In this document: positions 11,161 through 23,084 of the stretch, piece by piece
How positions within the stretch are numbered: position 1 is the stretch's first letter
Layout: each line of letters starts with the position of its first letter
NCBI GenBank assembly: GCA_037157565.1
Contig: JAZHRO010000063.1
Coordinates: 89,370,001 to 89,434,000, forward strand
DNA: 64,000 bases
Direction: 5' to 3'
From: Thalassia testudinum
Lineage: Eukaryota > Streptophyta > Magnoliopsida > Alismatales > Hydrocharitaceae
The notes under the pieces: model-generated
What the model saw: only the letters and a program-made list of their open reading frames with translations
Databases searched by the model: none
What the model was told of the DNA's origin: nothing
Position numbers and translations under genes: made by a program

Positions 11161-12328
11161 TTATGTGGGTAGCCTAAAGACCTACAGACTCCCAAGACTC
11201 ATCCTAAGATTATAAATGATTTGGTCTACTTCTATCCAGTCAATTCAACCAGTTAGAGGGAGGGGCTAGGGAGAAGGTTCTTCCTTTGGCTTGCACCTCC
11301 GGTTCCTATGTACCCCCCAACTGTGGTTGTTTGATGCTACTCCCCTAGCTTGACATCAGATACACCAACAGAAGCAGATTAATCGAAAAAAATCTCAGTC
11401 TAAGCCCCAAAGAGCGAATTAATCCTTAAAGCCAATGTCTGCTCAATTTTAATTAGGCTTGGGATGATTGTGCTCTTGGAATGTGATGGGCCCTTAGATG
11501 GGTTGTGCCCTTAATGATCAATTCAAATGTGTGTCCGTGCACAACCAGGGTTTGCAAACAAGGTTATTTGATGATGTGTCTTTAGGGTTTAACCTTTTTT
11601 AGTAGCTTTTAGGGTTTAATCCTTGGGTTGGCTCAATCAGGGTTCAGTAGAACTCTCTTGGTTTACAAGCACTGGTGATGATGTATTCCTTTAGAAATCA
11701 GAAAAAAATGTGGAGTGCCTGGTTCAGCCCAAAAAATCAACCCTAAGTGGCAAGCTACTGATGAATCACTTTTATCTTAAGTGGTGCGACCCAAACAGTT
11801 CAATCAATTGGCCTGTTGCACCACATAGTTAAGACACAAAAATTTTTGACCTATTCAGATTTCTACTCACTTATTGGTGTGTTGAGTTAGGGTGTACCGG
11901 ATCCACAGGTCAGATTCCGGTTAAGTGGTAGAATCAATGTGAAGTGGTGTGCCTTAAGAAGAGAGTTGTAAGTGTTAATGTGTATGTCTTTCAGAAAATC
12001 CCACAATAGAAGAGTATTTTTTTCATTATTTTTTTAATATATGCGGGTGGGTGAGGTGAGGTGAAGTGATAATCAAACAATCAAATCTATCCTAGGGTTT
12101 ATAAAAGCACCTAGGTTGATCTGAGTTTGAGTTATTAGTGTGGTGAAATGGAAATTAGGGTGGGAGTGGTAGGGGAGAACTTACAAATGTCTCTACCTGC
12201 ACTTTACTCCAATCTATAGCCTTTGGCTCCTCAACCAGGTTCCTGCAAGACAATAAATCGAAGAAGAAATATAGGTTAGAAAAATATGTAAGTAATGTGG
12301 GAAAACGTAAAAAAAAAAAAGCGTTGCC
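11161..12328 (-). other. Leader of Athila-like element B
   Basis: Non-coding sequence homologous in blocks to the leader of element A, including the 'ttcttcctttggc' block near 11280 and 'gatgtgtctttagggtttaacc' near 11575. It runs from the gag fragment to the primer site. Confidence 0.6.
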
Positions 12329-12346
12329 TCCTCGGCAACAGCATCA
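12329..12346 (-). other. Primer-binding site, tRNA-Asp type (element B)
   Basis: Fourteen of 18 bases match the tRNA-Asp complement; the four differences are all transitions. It is followed three bases later by the TG of LTR B. Confidence 0.7.
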
Positions 12347-12842
12347 AAATGATGTATGCATGTTTCGCGAATTAAAATTGGGGTTTAGAGGACCCATTGT
12401 CGTAGCTTGGAAAACGCATCTATCAAATAAAATTTATAACCGAAACTCGAAAAGTGAATCCCAGGTTGAACATGGGGAGGTGAACGTTTGGTTTTGAAAG
12501 ATACGCGTTTCTCTTTTATTTCTTTTTGTCATTTTTATCTTTTCTAAATTTTTTGGTATTTTTTATCAAGCAAGAGATTAGGTCAATGAAATTTTATCGA
12601 GCTAATCTACTTGGGAAAATATAAGAGACAGAGAGAAGCAATCATGGATTTCTAATCAAATGTTTTTTTACAACTATGAAAGCGGGAAAGATTACACTAC
12701 GAAAGAAATAAAGATAGAAAAAGGTGAGAGAATCCCCTCGACGGTCACTTGGAGGATGACTCACTCTGACATCGCTTAGAGGAAGGTGGGCAAAAGTGGG
12801 ACGAATGAGGACGGAGCCGGAGGACAGAGGGTGGGGCAGGAC

Positions 12843-14187
12843 TATTGGAACCTTATTCCACATCTTATTTTGGTGTTAACAAAATTATTATGAATTAATG
12901 TTTGCAATTGACTTCTTTTCAGATTTAGGTGAAGATCAAGCCAAACAAGAAGTGATGGAGGCTTGATGAAAAGAAGATGATGATAATGAGGAGGCAAGAT
13001 GACAAGGATGGATCAAGAAGAAGAAGATCATCTTCGATCCTTTGTTTTTTCTAGTTTAGATTTTATTTTCATAGATTGTATGCCTCTTAACAAGAGAACT
13101 TAGATCATAAAATCAATTAGAGATAAATTAGGATTTATATGGTATTCATTTTCAAAGTACGTAGTGAATTAAAATACTTAAAACAAGTACTTGTAAGCAA
13201 GTACCGGTACTGTTCATCAAAAGTACTGGTATTTGCAAGGCACAGGTTTGAGAATTTATCTCAAACTGTGAACAAGTACCGATACTAACCATGAGTACCG
13301 GTACAGGTTGGCCATAGGTTGAAGGCTTAATTCTGGCCTGAACCTTAAAAGGACTGGTACTGGTAGGTTACCGTGCCCATGTAATCTCAAACCTGGGAGT
13401 TACAAGTACCGGTACCTATGATGAGTACCAGTACTGGGACTCAGGTACTGGCGGTAGTGAACAGCTAGTACCAGTACAGGTACTTTAGTACCGGTACCAA
13501 GTAGCCATTGGCTTAATTCTGAATGGCTAGAAAATTAATTCCAACAATGTGAACGTTAGGAATTAATTCCCAACATCTAGTAGATGAGTATCCTAGGTCC
13601 TAAACTCTATATAATGACCCTAGGATTCTTTGTTTGCACACAAGAATGATTAGAAATACAAGAGAAATTTCTAGAGCTATATTTCCCAAATTTCCACCAT
13701 ATTCACAAGAGAAGAAATCGTGTTTGATGCTTTTCGTCATGCTACACTTTTGCAAACACTTCAATGACGTGATTTCTTCACACATTGTCAAAGTGATTCA
13801 CGCTCATTCTAGGCTCTCAAATTGGTAATATTATTTTAATTATTGTTGAGAGGCTTAGGTTCTTGTTGTAAGAGTTTTCTTTCTTACACCAATTTTCACT
13901 TGTATTTTGAGCATTTGCTCATTTGGGTTGTAACAAACCCGTTCTTGTAATTGGGTTGAGGTAACCCATTAATTACCTCGGTTGGTAAATTGATTCTCTC
14001 AGAGTTGAGAGAATCGGGTTAAAAATCTTAAGCTGGGAGGCTTAGGTAGTGGAGTACCCAAGGGAGGGGAACCACTATACATCTTGTGCATTTTCTGTGG
14101 TTTGATTATTTGTGCAAATCTTCTTGTTATTACTAATTTGTTTGTTTAAGTTTTTTGTGCGCATAGCCATATTCTATCGATTCTACA
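12843..14187 (+). mobile_element. SIRE-like solo LTR S1
   Basis: A 1345-bp block inside LTR B, flanked by a near-perfect 5-bp target duplication (aggac at 12838-12842, aggat at 14188-14192). It begins TATTGGAACC, a decayed TGTTGG-type start. It has the 'ttttggtgttaacaaaa' phrase near its beginning, a TATA-like 'ctatataatg' near 13606, and ends TTCTACA. Its U3 holds an array of GGTACC-like palindromes (13190-13505). There is no primer site or purine tract on either side, so it is a solo LTR. Confidence 0.75.
13190..13505. repeat. Palindromic GGTACC minisatellite in LTR S1
   Basis: More than ten variants of 'agtaccggtact' and 'accagtactgg' are spaced irregularly by 10-40 bases. The core is palindromic. 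It occupies the U3 zone of the LTR, upstream of the TATA-like element. Confidence 0.9.
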
Positions 14188-15967
14188 AGGATGACGTCGC
14201 GACAAGCATCTTCTTCCCGAAGGGAGGTGAGAAGACGGCCGTGAGATGCTCCATGAAGGGGGATGAGAGGCAGGAAAATATTTTCTTTTCTACTCTAGAG
14301 GAGCATCCCGGGCTTAGGACAAGCTCTCTCTAAAGCCTTGGAGGTGGTGAGAGGAACAAAGGAAGAGATGAAGAAAAATGGGAGGGGTAGGGGTCCTTTT
14401 ATAGTGGAGGAAAGAATCAAAATCGTATACATGACATTTAATGACGGTAATAAATGTCGCTGAAGATCTGCCACAAACATCGCTGAAGATCCCACTCACG
14501 CGCCCCTACTGCCGCACTACTGGCCCTCGCTGCACGCGCCCTTGTCGCGCGTGCACACACGATACGCACCGCTATTGCCATTGCCCACGTGCCTGCGCTG
14601 TTACTGCACGTTCACCCTTGCGCTTGCGCTGCTACTGCTTGCGCGCATGCATGCACCTACGCTGTTGTGCGCCTGCAGTGGCACGTGCGTGTGCATGGGC
14701 AGCCTGGGTTGCGCCACGTGGCACAACCTAAGTCGTCCATCTTCATTCCTTTGTAGGGGATGCTACAGAGGTCGGATTGAGTCGATTTTCACGCCGTTGG
14801 GCTGCGATCGTCGACCCAAATCCATCCATATAGTTGGATTTGTCGTTTGATGCTCCCGATTGCATCACCTAGTCCCTTGACCGTTGATCTTCCTTGGATT
14901 GCATATGATGCTACGGGACTCCGATCGAGGCGATTTCAGAGGCTTTGGACTCCGATCGTCATCTTGATCAGACCCGTATGGTCGATCATCAATCTGAGGC
15001 TTTGAAATAAATATCCTTCTACCCTGACCACAAAAAGGATGCAGTTAACCTAAATTATATACAACTACTCTAAATGAAAAATGATGCATGCTATGCAATA
15101 TTTATAGCATGAAATGCAAATCTAAACCTAGGAACATGCATGAATAGGCATTTTACCCTCAATAATTGTGGCTACATCAGCAACCCGGTTTCCAAGTTAT
15201 GTAAATACATCTCGCCGGTAGTGTTGTTAATACGAACAACGTGTGCATACGTAAGGAAAATAATGAACGTAAATGTGTGTGTGTTCGTACACATGATTTC
15301 TACAATGTGAAGACTACCAACAATTTTTACGTCAAGTGCTAAATCGTTTATGCGTGCCGATATTGTCATGATCTTATTTTTCTTTTGTGATTCCTGAATA
15401 AAGAAGGAATGATCCAAACAAAATATCAAATATGTATAAATGTTTCTAGAGACATGCTTACAACTACGCTACTATAAAAGCTTAATAGTAGAAGAAAAGC
15501 GAGGAAAAAGGTAGAGAGAGGAGGGCGCTGATGGTGCTCCGACGATGAGTGCTTCAGCGGCCTTGGAGTAGTGTCAAAGAGCAGAAGGACTGGCCCCTTT
15601 GGTGAATAAGGGGGCGACTAGGAGCTTTGAGGTAGAGGATCTCTAAGTGGAAATGAAGGAGAGTGCTCGATGGTGAGTGATGATGGATATGGGGATTTCT
15701 AGCCCTTTATATAGGAAAAATGAGGGGCAAAATGGGCATTTTGGAGCTCCTAACCTTGCCACCCAACTGGAATGCATGAGAGTCGTCCATCTACGGATCA
15801 ATGGCCCTGATTGTGTCAAGATCGCACCCTTGGAGAGCCACCTCACGCGCTTAACATCACACCCTCATCGTGGCCGTCTGATCGTGATCAGATGGTTGTC
15901 ATTTTGTCAAATCGTGCACTCCGACGCACACTGATCACGTAAGGCCTGCATTGTTGAGGATCAAGCC

Positions 15968-16109
15968 CATCCGATCGTAGATAAATGGTGAAGATCGCAT
16001 CAAATCACGTGCTCAACATGCACTGACAACTCGTGGCCATCCGATTGCGGACCAACAGTGGAGATCACATCAAATCGTGTGCTCAACACGCGCTGAGGAC
16101 TTGTGAGTC
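15968..16109. repeat. Direct repeat of about 70 bp in LTR F
   Basis: Two adjacent diverged copies share 'catccgat', 'ggtgaagatcgcatcaaatc' or 'agtggagatcacatcaaatc', 'gtgctcaaca' and 'ctgagga' or 'ctgacaa'. They lie in the U3 zone of the LTR. Confidence 0.75.
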
Positions 16110-16400
16110 AACGAGCTGCCCATTCACTTGGACACGTGACACATTCAGCATCGCTCATTCTTGATCCAATGCACGAATTTCATGCGCCTCACGCTAAGCG
16201 CATTGCACCCCCTCTCCATGGCTCAAACGGGCATCTTCCACTCTGCATAGAGTGCTCAACCAACGCTCTACACATGCGTTTGTGTCGTGCTCATGATTTC
16301 GTGCCTGCGTGCTCTCAGCTGTTGGATGAAGATCCAACAGCTGAGATGGTGGCCTGCTGGATAAGGTGCGGGGAGGCTAGTGGCATGGCGCCATTGTGGC

Positions 16401-16574
16401 CATTGGATGACGATCCAACGACCCACAGAGCGTGTGGAGCATCCTTCAGAGAATGGGGGGAGGTGGTAGGCCATTGGGATGGTGCCACATTGGATGACGA
16501 TCCAATGACCCACAGAGTGTGTGGAGCATCCTTCAAAGAATGGGGGCGTGGTGGTAGGCCATTGGGATGGTGCC
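16401..16574. repeat. 87-bp tandem duplication in LTR F
   Basis: 'cattggatgacgatccaa' starts at 16401 and again at 16488. Each copy is followed by 'cccacagag', 'gtgtggagcatccttc' and 'ggtaggccattgggatggtg'. The copies differ at only a few positions, so this duplication is younger than the LTR around it. Confidence 0.9.
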
Positions 16575-16889
16575 ACGTGGACCATCCTTACCATCCATCT
16601 TCCTGCCTTCATAAATGGTGCTACAAAGCTCCAATTGAGGCGATTCTTGCGTTGTTGGACTGCAATGGTCACTGAGTCTATCTAATCGATTGGATTTATC
16701 ATCTGCAGCCTCGATTCATTTGCAAATACCATTACCTATCAATTAGTATGTTAAAATAGCGTTATTCTCTACATAGCTAAATAAATCAACTAAGATGCAA
16801 ATATGCAACTCTTGCATGCCATATTCCTAAGTTATGCTAGGATCTAACTTAATTTAGGTTGATTAGGTCCTATGATTGCTGCGTAACCA

Positions 16890-17056
16890 TGCACTTGCAT
16901 ATTTTAAACTACATTTTACTTTGACCTACTACCTTTGGCTCACCTTGATTGGGTACCTACAGATCAGTAGATTAAAGAAAAGAGAGGTTAGAAAGCAAGT
17001 AAATGTAGGAAGCACTTGGAAAATCAAAGTCCATTGCCTTCCCAGCAACAACACCA
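16890..17056 (-). other. Leader and primer site of Athila-like element C
   Basis: About 150 bases of leader, including 'cctttggctcaccttgattgggtacc' type wording matching the leader near 12220. Then comes a tRNA-Asp-type primer site at 17039-17056 (13 of 18 matches, five transitions). Only this stub of element C survives next to LTR F. Confidence 0.6.
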
Positions 17057-17059
17057 AAA

Positions 17060-18405
17060 TGATCGATGAAAAATTTGCAAGAAAATTAGGTTTGCAAAAC
17101 CCTCGTCATAGTATGCTTGAATCTTCATGAATAGATAAAAATAATTAAGACTATGAGTCTCTAGTCGAACACAAAGAGGTAAATGTTTGATTTGAAAGCA
17201 GCATTTAGTTTATTTCTTTTTGGTGTTTTTCAGCTTTTATAATTTTTATGTGTTTTGATATAGAGAGAATAAGCTAAGGAGCAATGATAAACAAAGAGAT
17301 AGGATATATATATATAGAGAGAGAGAGAAAGATAGAAAACTGGTATTATAAATTCTAAATGTTTTATTACAATGGAAATAAACCAAATACAATAATAAAA
17401 GAGAGAGGGAGGTGAGAGGAATCACCTGAGACAGCTACCCTACGAGACAATGGCACTTAGCAGTAGTCGAACAAAGGAGGTACGAAGCTAGACGACAGGG
17501 ATGAGGTGTAGGAGGATGACAGGTACATGGAAGCTTAGGCCAAGCTAAATGGGATTACAAGGTAAATGAAGAGGGTTCCAAACTACAGGAATGGGGGTAA
17601 GGAGGTGGAGGTGATCTCTGCCTAGAATGGGGTTGAGAGGACATCCCTAGGGTATCCTATGAAGGTGGTGAGGTGTAGGATGAATATAGGTAGGGGGAGC
17701 AGATTTCTAAGCTAATAGGGGGCCTTAGGGCATGGGATTGGAGCTTTCGGAGCTTAGGATAGCTTCCTAGGCTCTAAGATAGGTGGTGAAGGTGTAAGTA
17801 CAGATGAATGGCAAAGGAGGAGGGTGTAAGCCTTTTATAGTTGCAGAAATGGGGCTTGGAATGCCATTGGGCACGCGAGTGGGCAGGGTGGCATGGCATG
17901 GCCTCAATCGTTAGATGGCAATCCAACGGTTGAGAAAATGCTAGGAGGTGCACCTTGAGAATATGTTGGTGCATGGTGGAGGGCGACGTGTCTCACCCTC
18001 AGCTGTTGTATGAGAATCCAATGGTTGAGGTTGGAGGGTGCAGGTGAGAAGAGGACTGCAGGCAGCAGTGATGGCCTCTAGTGAAGCCATGTGGTGCTAC
18101 CTAGGCCGTTCATCTTCTTGTCCTCATAGCGAGTGCTACAGGGGTTCAATTGAGACAATTTTCATGGCATTGGTCTCTGATCATCACCCTAATTCCATCT
18201 GTATGGTCGGATTCTTCGTTTGAGGCTTGTTTATGTGTCACCCTATACTCTGGCCATTAACAGAGATAAATTAATACACAAATTACAAAAATTAGTATAA
18301 TTGCATGATGATGATTATTATGCATTATATGCAGTGCTTGATGCAATTAGTTAGCTTAGGGACATACATAAGAGACATTTTCTCCTAAATTGATGTATCT
18401 CTATC
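17060..18405 (-). mobile_element. 5' LTR of Athila-like element C
   Basis: Starts TGATCGATG beside the primer site and ends CTCTATCA at 18405, 1346 bases. The family phrase 'agtcgaacacaaagagg' lies near 17165. 'atggtcggattcttcgtttg' near 18204 matches 'atagttggatttgtcgtttg' near 14830. It is the outermost LTR of the nested group. Confidence 0.75.
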
Positions 18406-19659
18406 AATCGCTTAATATTTCGTACTTGATATCCCAGTTCTTTTTATTATGAGCATAATTAACAAACTTACAGTTCCAAAATTTCTATGTTGACTTTTAT
18501 TGACCTACACTTCTTGATAACATTCATATAAATGGTACAAAAGATTCTAGAAGTCTTTTTCATGACATGCCTACATCTTGATCGAAAGTTCCCATATTTT
18601 TTGGACGTTATAACCACTCATTTAATAATGGTAACCGCAAGATAGTTTTAATTTAAAAGATGAAAATTGACCTCATAATTATTCTATTCTATATTTTATT
18701 AATTGATTAATTATCCTAATTATATACTATTGCAAATTTTATTTTCAGTTATTGCATTCCGTAACTTAAACCTTTTGGATCCAACGTTCACATCATATGA
18801 AAAGACATCACTACTTCTATAAATACTCTTGTCTATTTCCTCAAAACATGCCTCTCATACAAACTATATCCATGCAAAAAGGTCTTCAAAAGATACCTTG
18901 TGATCAAAAGCTTATTCACGCCATTTGAAGTGCTCTCAAATAGCTTTCACTCTCTCGCAAAAGTCTTCAAGCTCTCAACTACAACATTGTTGATTTTCTA
19001 CTTCCACGCAACAGTTCTTATCTATAAGGGAAGTTCAACGTGAAGTATTATTTCTTACTCTCTACTTTCATGTGCTTAACTTAATTTTATTGAAAGTTCT
19101 ATTAAAGTAATTATTGATATTGAACCTATATCTACACACCATTTTTCAAAGTGCTTTCAAAGTCTTCTTAAGAGTGCAAGATTATTTAAAAATAAGAATT
19201 TCTTACTCCTTACCTTCATAGGAAATCTTTTATATTCAACAAAAGTTTATTGCAGAGTAAATTCTGATTAGATTTTTGAGCATACGCTATTGGCTCACTC
19301 GGACCTTTTGTAAACCTTAATCTTTTGATTATTATTGTTGGGTTTCCTGGTGTGGAATTCCCATTCTTCTTGGAGAGAAGAACAAAATTACTTTCTTGTG
19401 TATTGTACAAAAAAGTAGTTGATGTAATTTGAGGTTCACTACCCTCCATTGAAACATGGTAGTATAGTGAAATTGCTTACTTGTGGCAAGCAGAAAATCT
19501 TTATTGGGAGACATGGTAGAGGCTTTTCCCAATTGAAGGGTTTCCTCTCTAAATCACTGTGTTCATTTTGTGGTTAGCTATATTGTGAATTTTAGATTGC
19601 AATTTTATTTGATAATCTTTATATTGCACAATTCACCCCCCCCTCCTATGCCATCCTCA
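18406..19659 (+). mobile_element. 5' LTR of SIRE-like copia element, left edge uncertain
   Basis: The right edge is fixed by the sequence 'caattcacccccccctcc...cctca' followed by a primer site, the usual junction in SIRE/Maximus copia elements. A TATA-like 'tctataaatactcttg' lies near 18817. No clear TG start is visible, so the left edge is taken as the end of LTR C. Confidence 0.65.
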
Positions 19660-19661
19660 TT

Positions 19662-19673
19662 TGGTATCAGAGT
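19662..19673 (+). other. Primer-binding site, initiator-tRNA-Met type
   Basis: TGGTATCAGAGT, 11 of 12 matches to the plant initiator tRNA-Met half-site used by Ty1/copia elements. It follows the LTR end by two bases. Confidence 0.9.
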
Positions 19674-19716
19674 AGGTTGTCACATATTTTTTGAAGTATA
19701 TTTTAGGTGATTTAAT

Positions 19717-20873
19717 ATGGCCACAAGAGCTATTGTGACTTCCTCCTCCAACAATGGTCATTCAACCACCAAGCCACCCTTCTTTGATGGATCAAATTAC
19801 AATTATCGGCATCAAAGGATAGAGATTTTCTCCAATGTAGCGACTACTCTATATGGGATATGGTGGAGACTCCTTTTGTAAAGCCTCCAAAACCTAATAC
19901 AGGCAATTATACAGATGATCAAAAGAAGCAATTGGCACTTAACTCCAAAGCCATGAATGCACTCTATTGTGCTCTAAGTGCTGAGAAATTTAATAGGGTC
20001 TCTCAATGTTCCACAACTAATGAAATATGGAGAACACTCATGACCATCCATGAAGGGATGACTAAAGTAAAAAGTTTCAAAATTGTCTTGTTGACTAATG
20101 ATTTTAAAAAGATTGAGATGCAGGAGCATGAAACTATTAAAGATATGTTTACATGTTTCACTAACATTGTAAACAATCACAAAGCTCTTGGCAAAAATTT
20201 TGTAAGAGGTGAATTGGAAGGAAAGATCCTTAGATCTCTTACTAGCAAAAGTTTGAATCTAAGGTCACTGCAATTGAAGAAGAACTGATGTTGAAAGCCT
20301 AGATATGGAGAATCTTATTGGTAATCTTATGGCTTATGAAAATAAGCTCTCTTAAAAGAAGAGCAATGAAGATTCTCAAAAGAAGCAACTGCATTCAATT
20401 TAGAAGAAGAATCATATGAAAGTTCATATGAAGATATTGTTCTTTTATCAAGGAAGTTTAAACTTTTTCTCAAAAACAAGTGAACATTCAAAAAGAAGAA
20501 AGATGACAAGAAGGAAGAACATATCACTTGCTATAATTGTAAGAAATTGGGTCACATGAGAAAGGATTGTCCTCTTCTAAAAGAAAGAAAAGAAAAAGAT
20601 TTCAACAAGGAATTCATGCCCAAGAAGAAGATCAAGAAGTTCAAGAACAGAAGAGCCTTTCAAGTAACATTGGATGATTCTAATACATCCTCAAGTGATG
20701 AAGAAAATTCATCAAGTGAAGACACTCCTGGAAAAGCTTGTCTACACCTTATGGCACTTGAAGATGAGGTACAAAATCTTCCTTATGATGAATTACTTGA
20801 TGCTTTCAATGAATTATTTTCAACTTTTAAACATTTAAAATCTGAGGATAAGAATGTTAGATCTAAAAATTAG
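19717..20873 (+). pseudogene. SIRE-like copia gag
   Basis: Encodes the nucleocapsid/capsid part of a copia polyprotein. The start ATG at 19717 gives MATRAIVTSSS, then KPPFFDGSNYNY. A frameshift near 19835 moves the reading to DYSIWDMVETPF, followed by the UBN2-type gag core (NEIWRTLMTIHEG, then DMFTCFTNIVNNHKALGK). Stops follow 20288. The nucleic-acid-binding zinc knuckle is intact near 20528-20570: CYNCKKLGHMRKDC (C-X2-C-X4-H-X4-C). A Ser/Glu-rich tail (about 20680-20740) and LHLMALEDE resemble SIRE gag. At least three breaks make it non-functional. Confidence 0.88.
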
Positions 20874-20920
20874 TCACTTAATTATGAAAATACTAATCTT
20901 GTTTGTGAAAATCTCTCTTA

Positions 20921-23084
20921 TTGAAAAGATTGAGTCTTGAAAAAGAATCAATTAACATTACTAAAAAGAATGAGTTGATTAACTATGAAATTATTTTTGT
21001 TAGTAATAAAAATCAAATGCTTGTTGAACATAATTATTTTCTTACATTTGAAGTACATGTTTTGAAAAAGCAAATTCCTTCCTTAGAACTAGTTCAAAAT
21101 TTGAAAAGAGATTCTGGAGTGCTATTGAATGATCTTTGCAAGCTTACTAAAGGAAAAGAAAATTTGGATAAATTTATTGGAAACCAATGTGCATACAATA
21201 ATAAACATGGAATCGGTTTCTCTTATTATGTGAATTCTTCTAAAGGTAGTGATTATTTGCTTAGTCAAAAAGTTGAAAAAGGAGTAACTTCCAAACAAAA
21301 CAAATGAAAGAAAACTAACCTCAGTGGACCCAAAAAACAATGGGTACCAAAATCAATTTTGAATGCTTGTTTTGTAGGAATGAAAGAAGTTGATTATGCA
21401 AATTGGATTTTGCATATGGATAAAGACAATATCTATAAGGAAGTTGCCCTCTCATTTTGTAGGAAAAGATAAGAAGGACAATGGGTAATGAATAGTGGTT
21501 GCTCGAAACACATGATAGGAAACCAAGAATTATTAGAGAAACTTACATTCAAGAGAGGACGTACCATGACCTTTGGAAACAATCACAAAGGTCACATTAT
21601 TGGTTCAGGAACTATTGGTAAAGGTAACATTCCTTTAGTCATATAGTCTTGGTTAAAGGACTAAAGCACAATCTCTTGAGTGTTAGCTGGATATGTGACA
21701 AGGGATTCTCTATTTTATTTACATTTAAATATTTTAAGATTTTAGATGAAAATGATAATATTATTTTAGAACAAAAAAGATATTAAAATATCTATATTGT
21801 GATCATTGACAAAAATAATACTTATGATTGTTTAGTTGCATTCAATCATGAAACTTCTTTATGGCATAAACATTTAGGTCACTTACACACTAAGTACTTA
21901 AATAAACTTATTAAGCATGACTTAGTTAAAGGGTTGTCGGATAAGAAGTTTGATGATCTTAATCCTTGTGATGGTTATTCATTAGGCAAAATTCATAAGG
22001 TTTCTTTAAGTCTAAAAATATTGTTTCAATTACTAAACCTTTACAATTATTACACTTAGATTTGTTTGGTCCTACTAAATCTGAAAACCTAAATGGTTGC
22101 TATTTTTTGTTTTGTAATTGTAGATGATTTTTCACGCTTTACTTGGGTTTTCTTTTTGCAACATAAAGATCAAGCTTTTAATTGTTTTAAGACTTATTCA
22201 AAAGGGTACAAAATGAAAAAAGATATATATGATTAGTAAAATTCGCTCCGACCATTATGGTGAATTTGAAAATCAATATTTTTCTTCATTTTGTGATGAA
22301 AATGGAATTTCACACGAATTCTCTTTTCCTCGTGCACCTCAATAAAACAAAGTTGTTAAACATAAAAATCGTACCTTACAAGAATGTGCGAGAACTTATT
22401 CACTCGGGTCTTCCTAAGTATTTATGGGCTGAAGCAACTAACATATATTTTGAATAGAGTCCTAATCAAACCTATCTCAAATAAAACATCTTTTGAACTT
22501 TATTTTGATCGTAAAACTAAGATTAGTTATTTCAAAATTTTTTGTTGCAGGTGTTTTGTAATAAATACAAAAGATAACTTAAATAAATTTGAAGCAAAAG
22601 GTGAAGAATGTATTTTTGGTTATTCTACTCGTTCTAAAGCCTATTGTGGCTTTAATACAAAATCTTTAACGGTTGAAGAAACTCTTCATGTGAAATTTGT
22701 TTAAGATCCATTTTCTTCATTTCAAGAAATTGAAAATGATAATGATGATGATGATGAACAACCCTTCATTGATGTTTCTCACATCAAAGAAAGCAATATT
22801 CATGATCTTCCTAAAGATTGGACCTTCAATAAAGATCACCTTAAAGAGTTAATTATTGGGGATGTTGAAACAAATGTGAGAACACGTGGTCAACTTCTTA
22901 GTAATAACTTTACATTTAGTGCTTTTCTCTCTCAATTAGAACCTAAAGGGATTAAATAAGCTTTAGATGATTCATCTTAGATTTTAGCTATGGAAGAAGA
23001 ATTAAATTAATTTGAAAGAAACCAAGTTTGGGATCTAGTTCTACTTCCAAAAAATAAATCAATAATTGAAACTCGTTGGGTTTT
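20921..23084 (+). pseudogene. SIRE-like copia pol: protease, integrase, start of RT
   Basis: A coiled-coil-like Lys/Glu/Asn-rich spacer (20921-21304) precedes a protease whose active site reads MNSGCSKHM (about 21486): the catalytic Asp is Asn. The integrase zinc domain has HKHLGH near 21864, but its CxxC reads CDGY. The catalytic core keeps LDLFGP and RSDHYGEFEN, while the expected Glu region reads KVVKHKN, so that Glu is Lys. Stops and frameshifts are frequent. RT begins near 22990 (LNXFERNQVWDLV) and ends at ETRWVF, where LTR S2 starts at 23085. RT core, RNase H and 3' LTR are missing. Confidence 0.88.

Larger units (their letters stand above)
12350..15179 (-). mobile_element. 5' LTR of Athila-like element B, split by a solo LTR
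   Basis: TG at 12350 and CA at 15179 on the plus strand. Near its start is the family phrase 'ggttgaacatgggga'. Removing the 1345-bp insertion plus one target copy leaves about 1480 bases, almost the same as LTR A. The far end carries 'ttgagtcgattttcacgccgt', which matches LTRs A, C and F. A GC-rich patch with 'tgcgct' and 'cgcgc' repeats lies at about 14510-14730. Confidence 0.75.
15180..16889 (-). mobile_element. Partial Athila-like LTR F
   Basis: The right part matches LTRs A, B and C in order: 'tttatataggaaaaatgagg' near 15705, 'ccaattgaggcgattcttgcg' near 16628, and an end 'attgctgcgtaacca' at 16889. The left part lacks a TG start, primer site and 'cgaacacaggg' phrase, so LTR B probably interrupts it. 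The first 300 bases (15180-15480) are not clearly alignable to the other LTRs and might be a separate fragment. Confidence 0.55.

Noticed and set aside
13190..13505. Palindromic GGTACC array considered as a CRISPR or an origin iteron set
   Set aside because: The units vary in sequence and spacing and lie in the U3 of an LTR with a target duplication, so they belong to the LTR.
14441..14850. Cys/Arg/Ala-rich frames in a GC-rich patch
   Set aside because: Inside LTR B with 'tgcgct' repeats; overlapping frames are open together, with no domain.
16103..16675. A 190-residue plus-strand open frame
   Set aside because: It covers the tandem-duplicated U3 of LTR F; the product simply repeats with the DNA.
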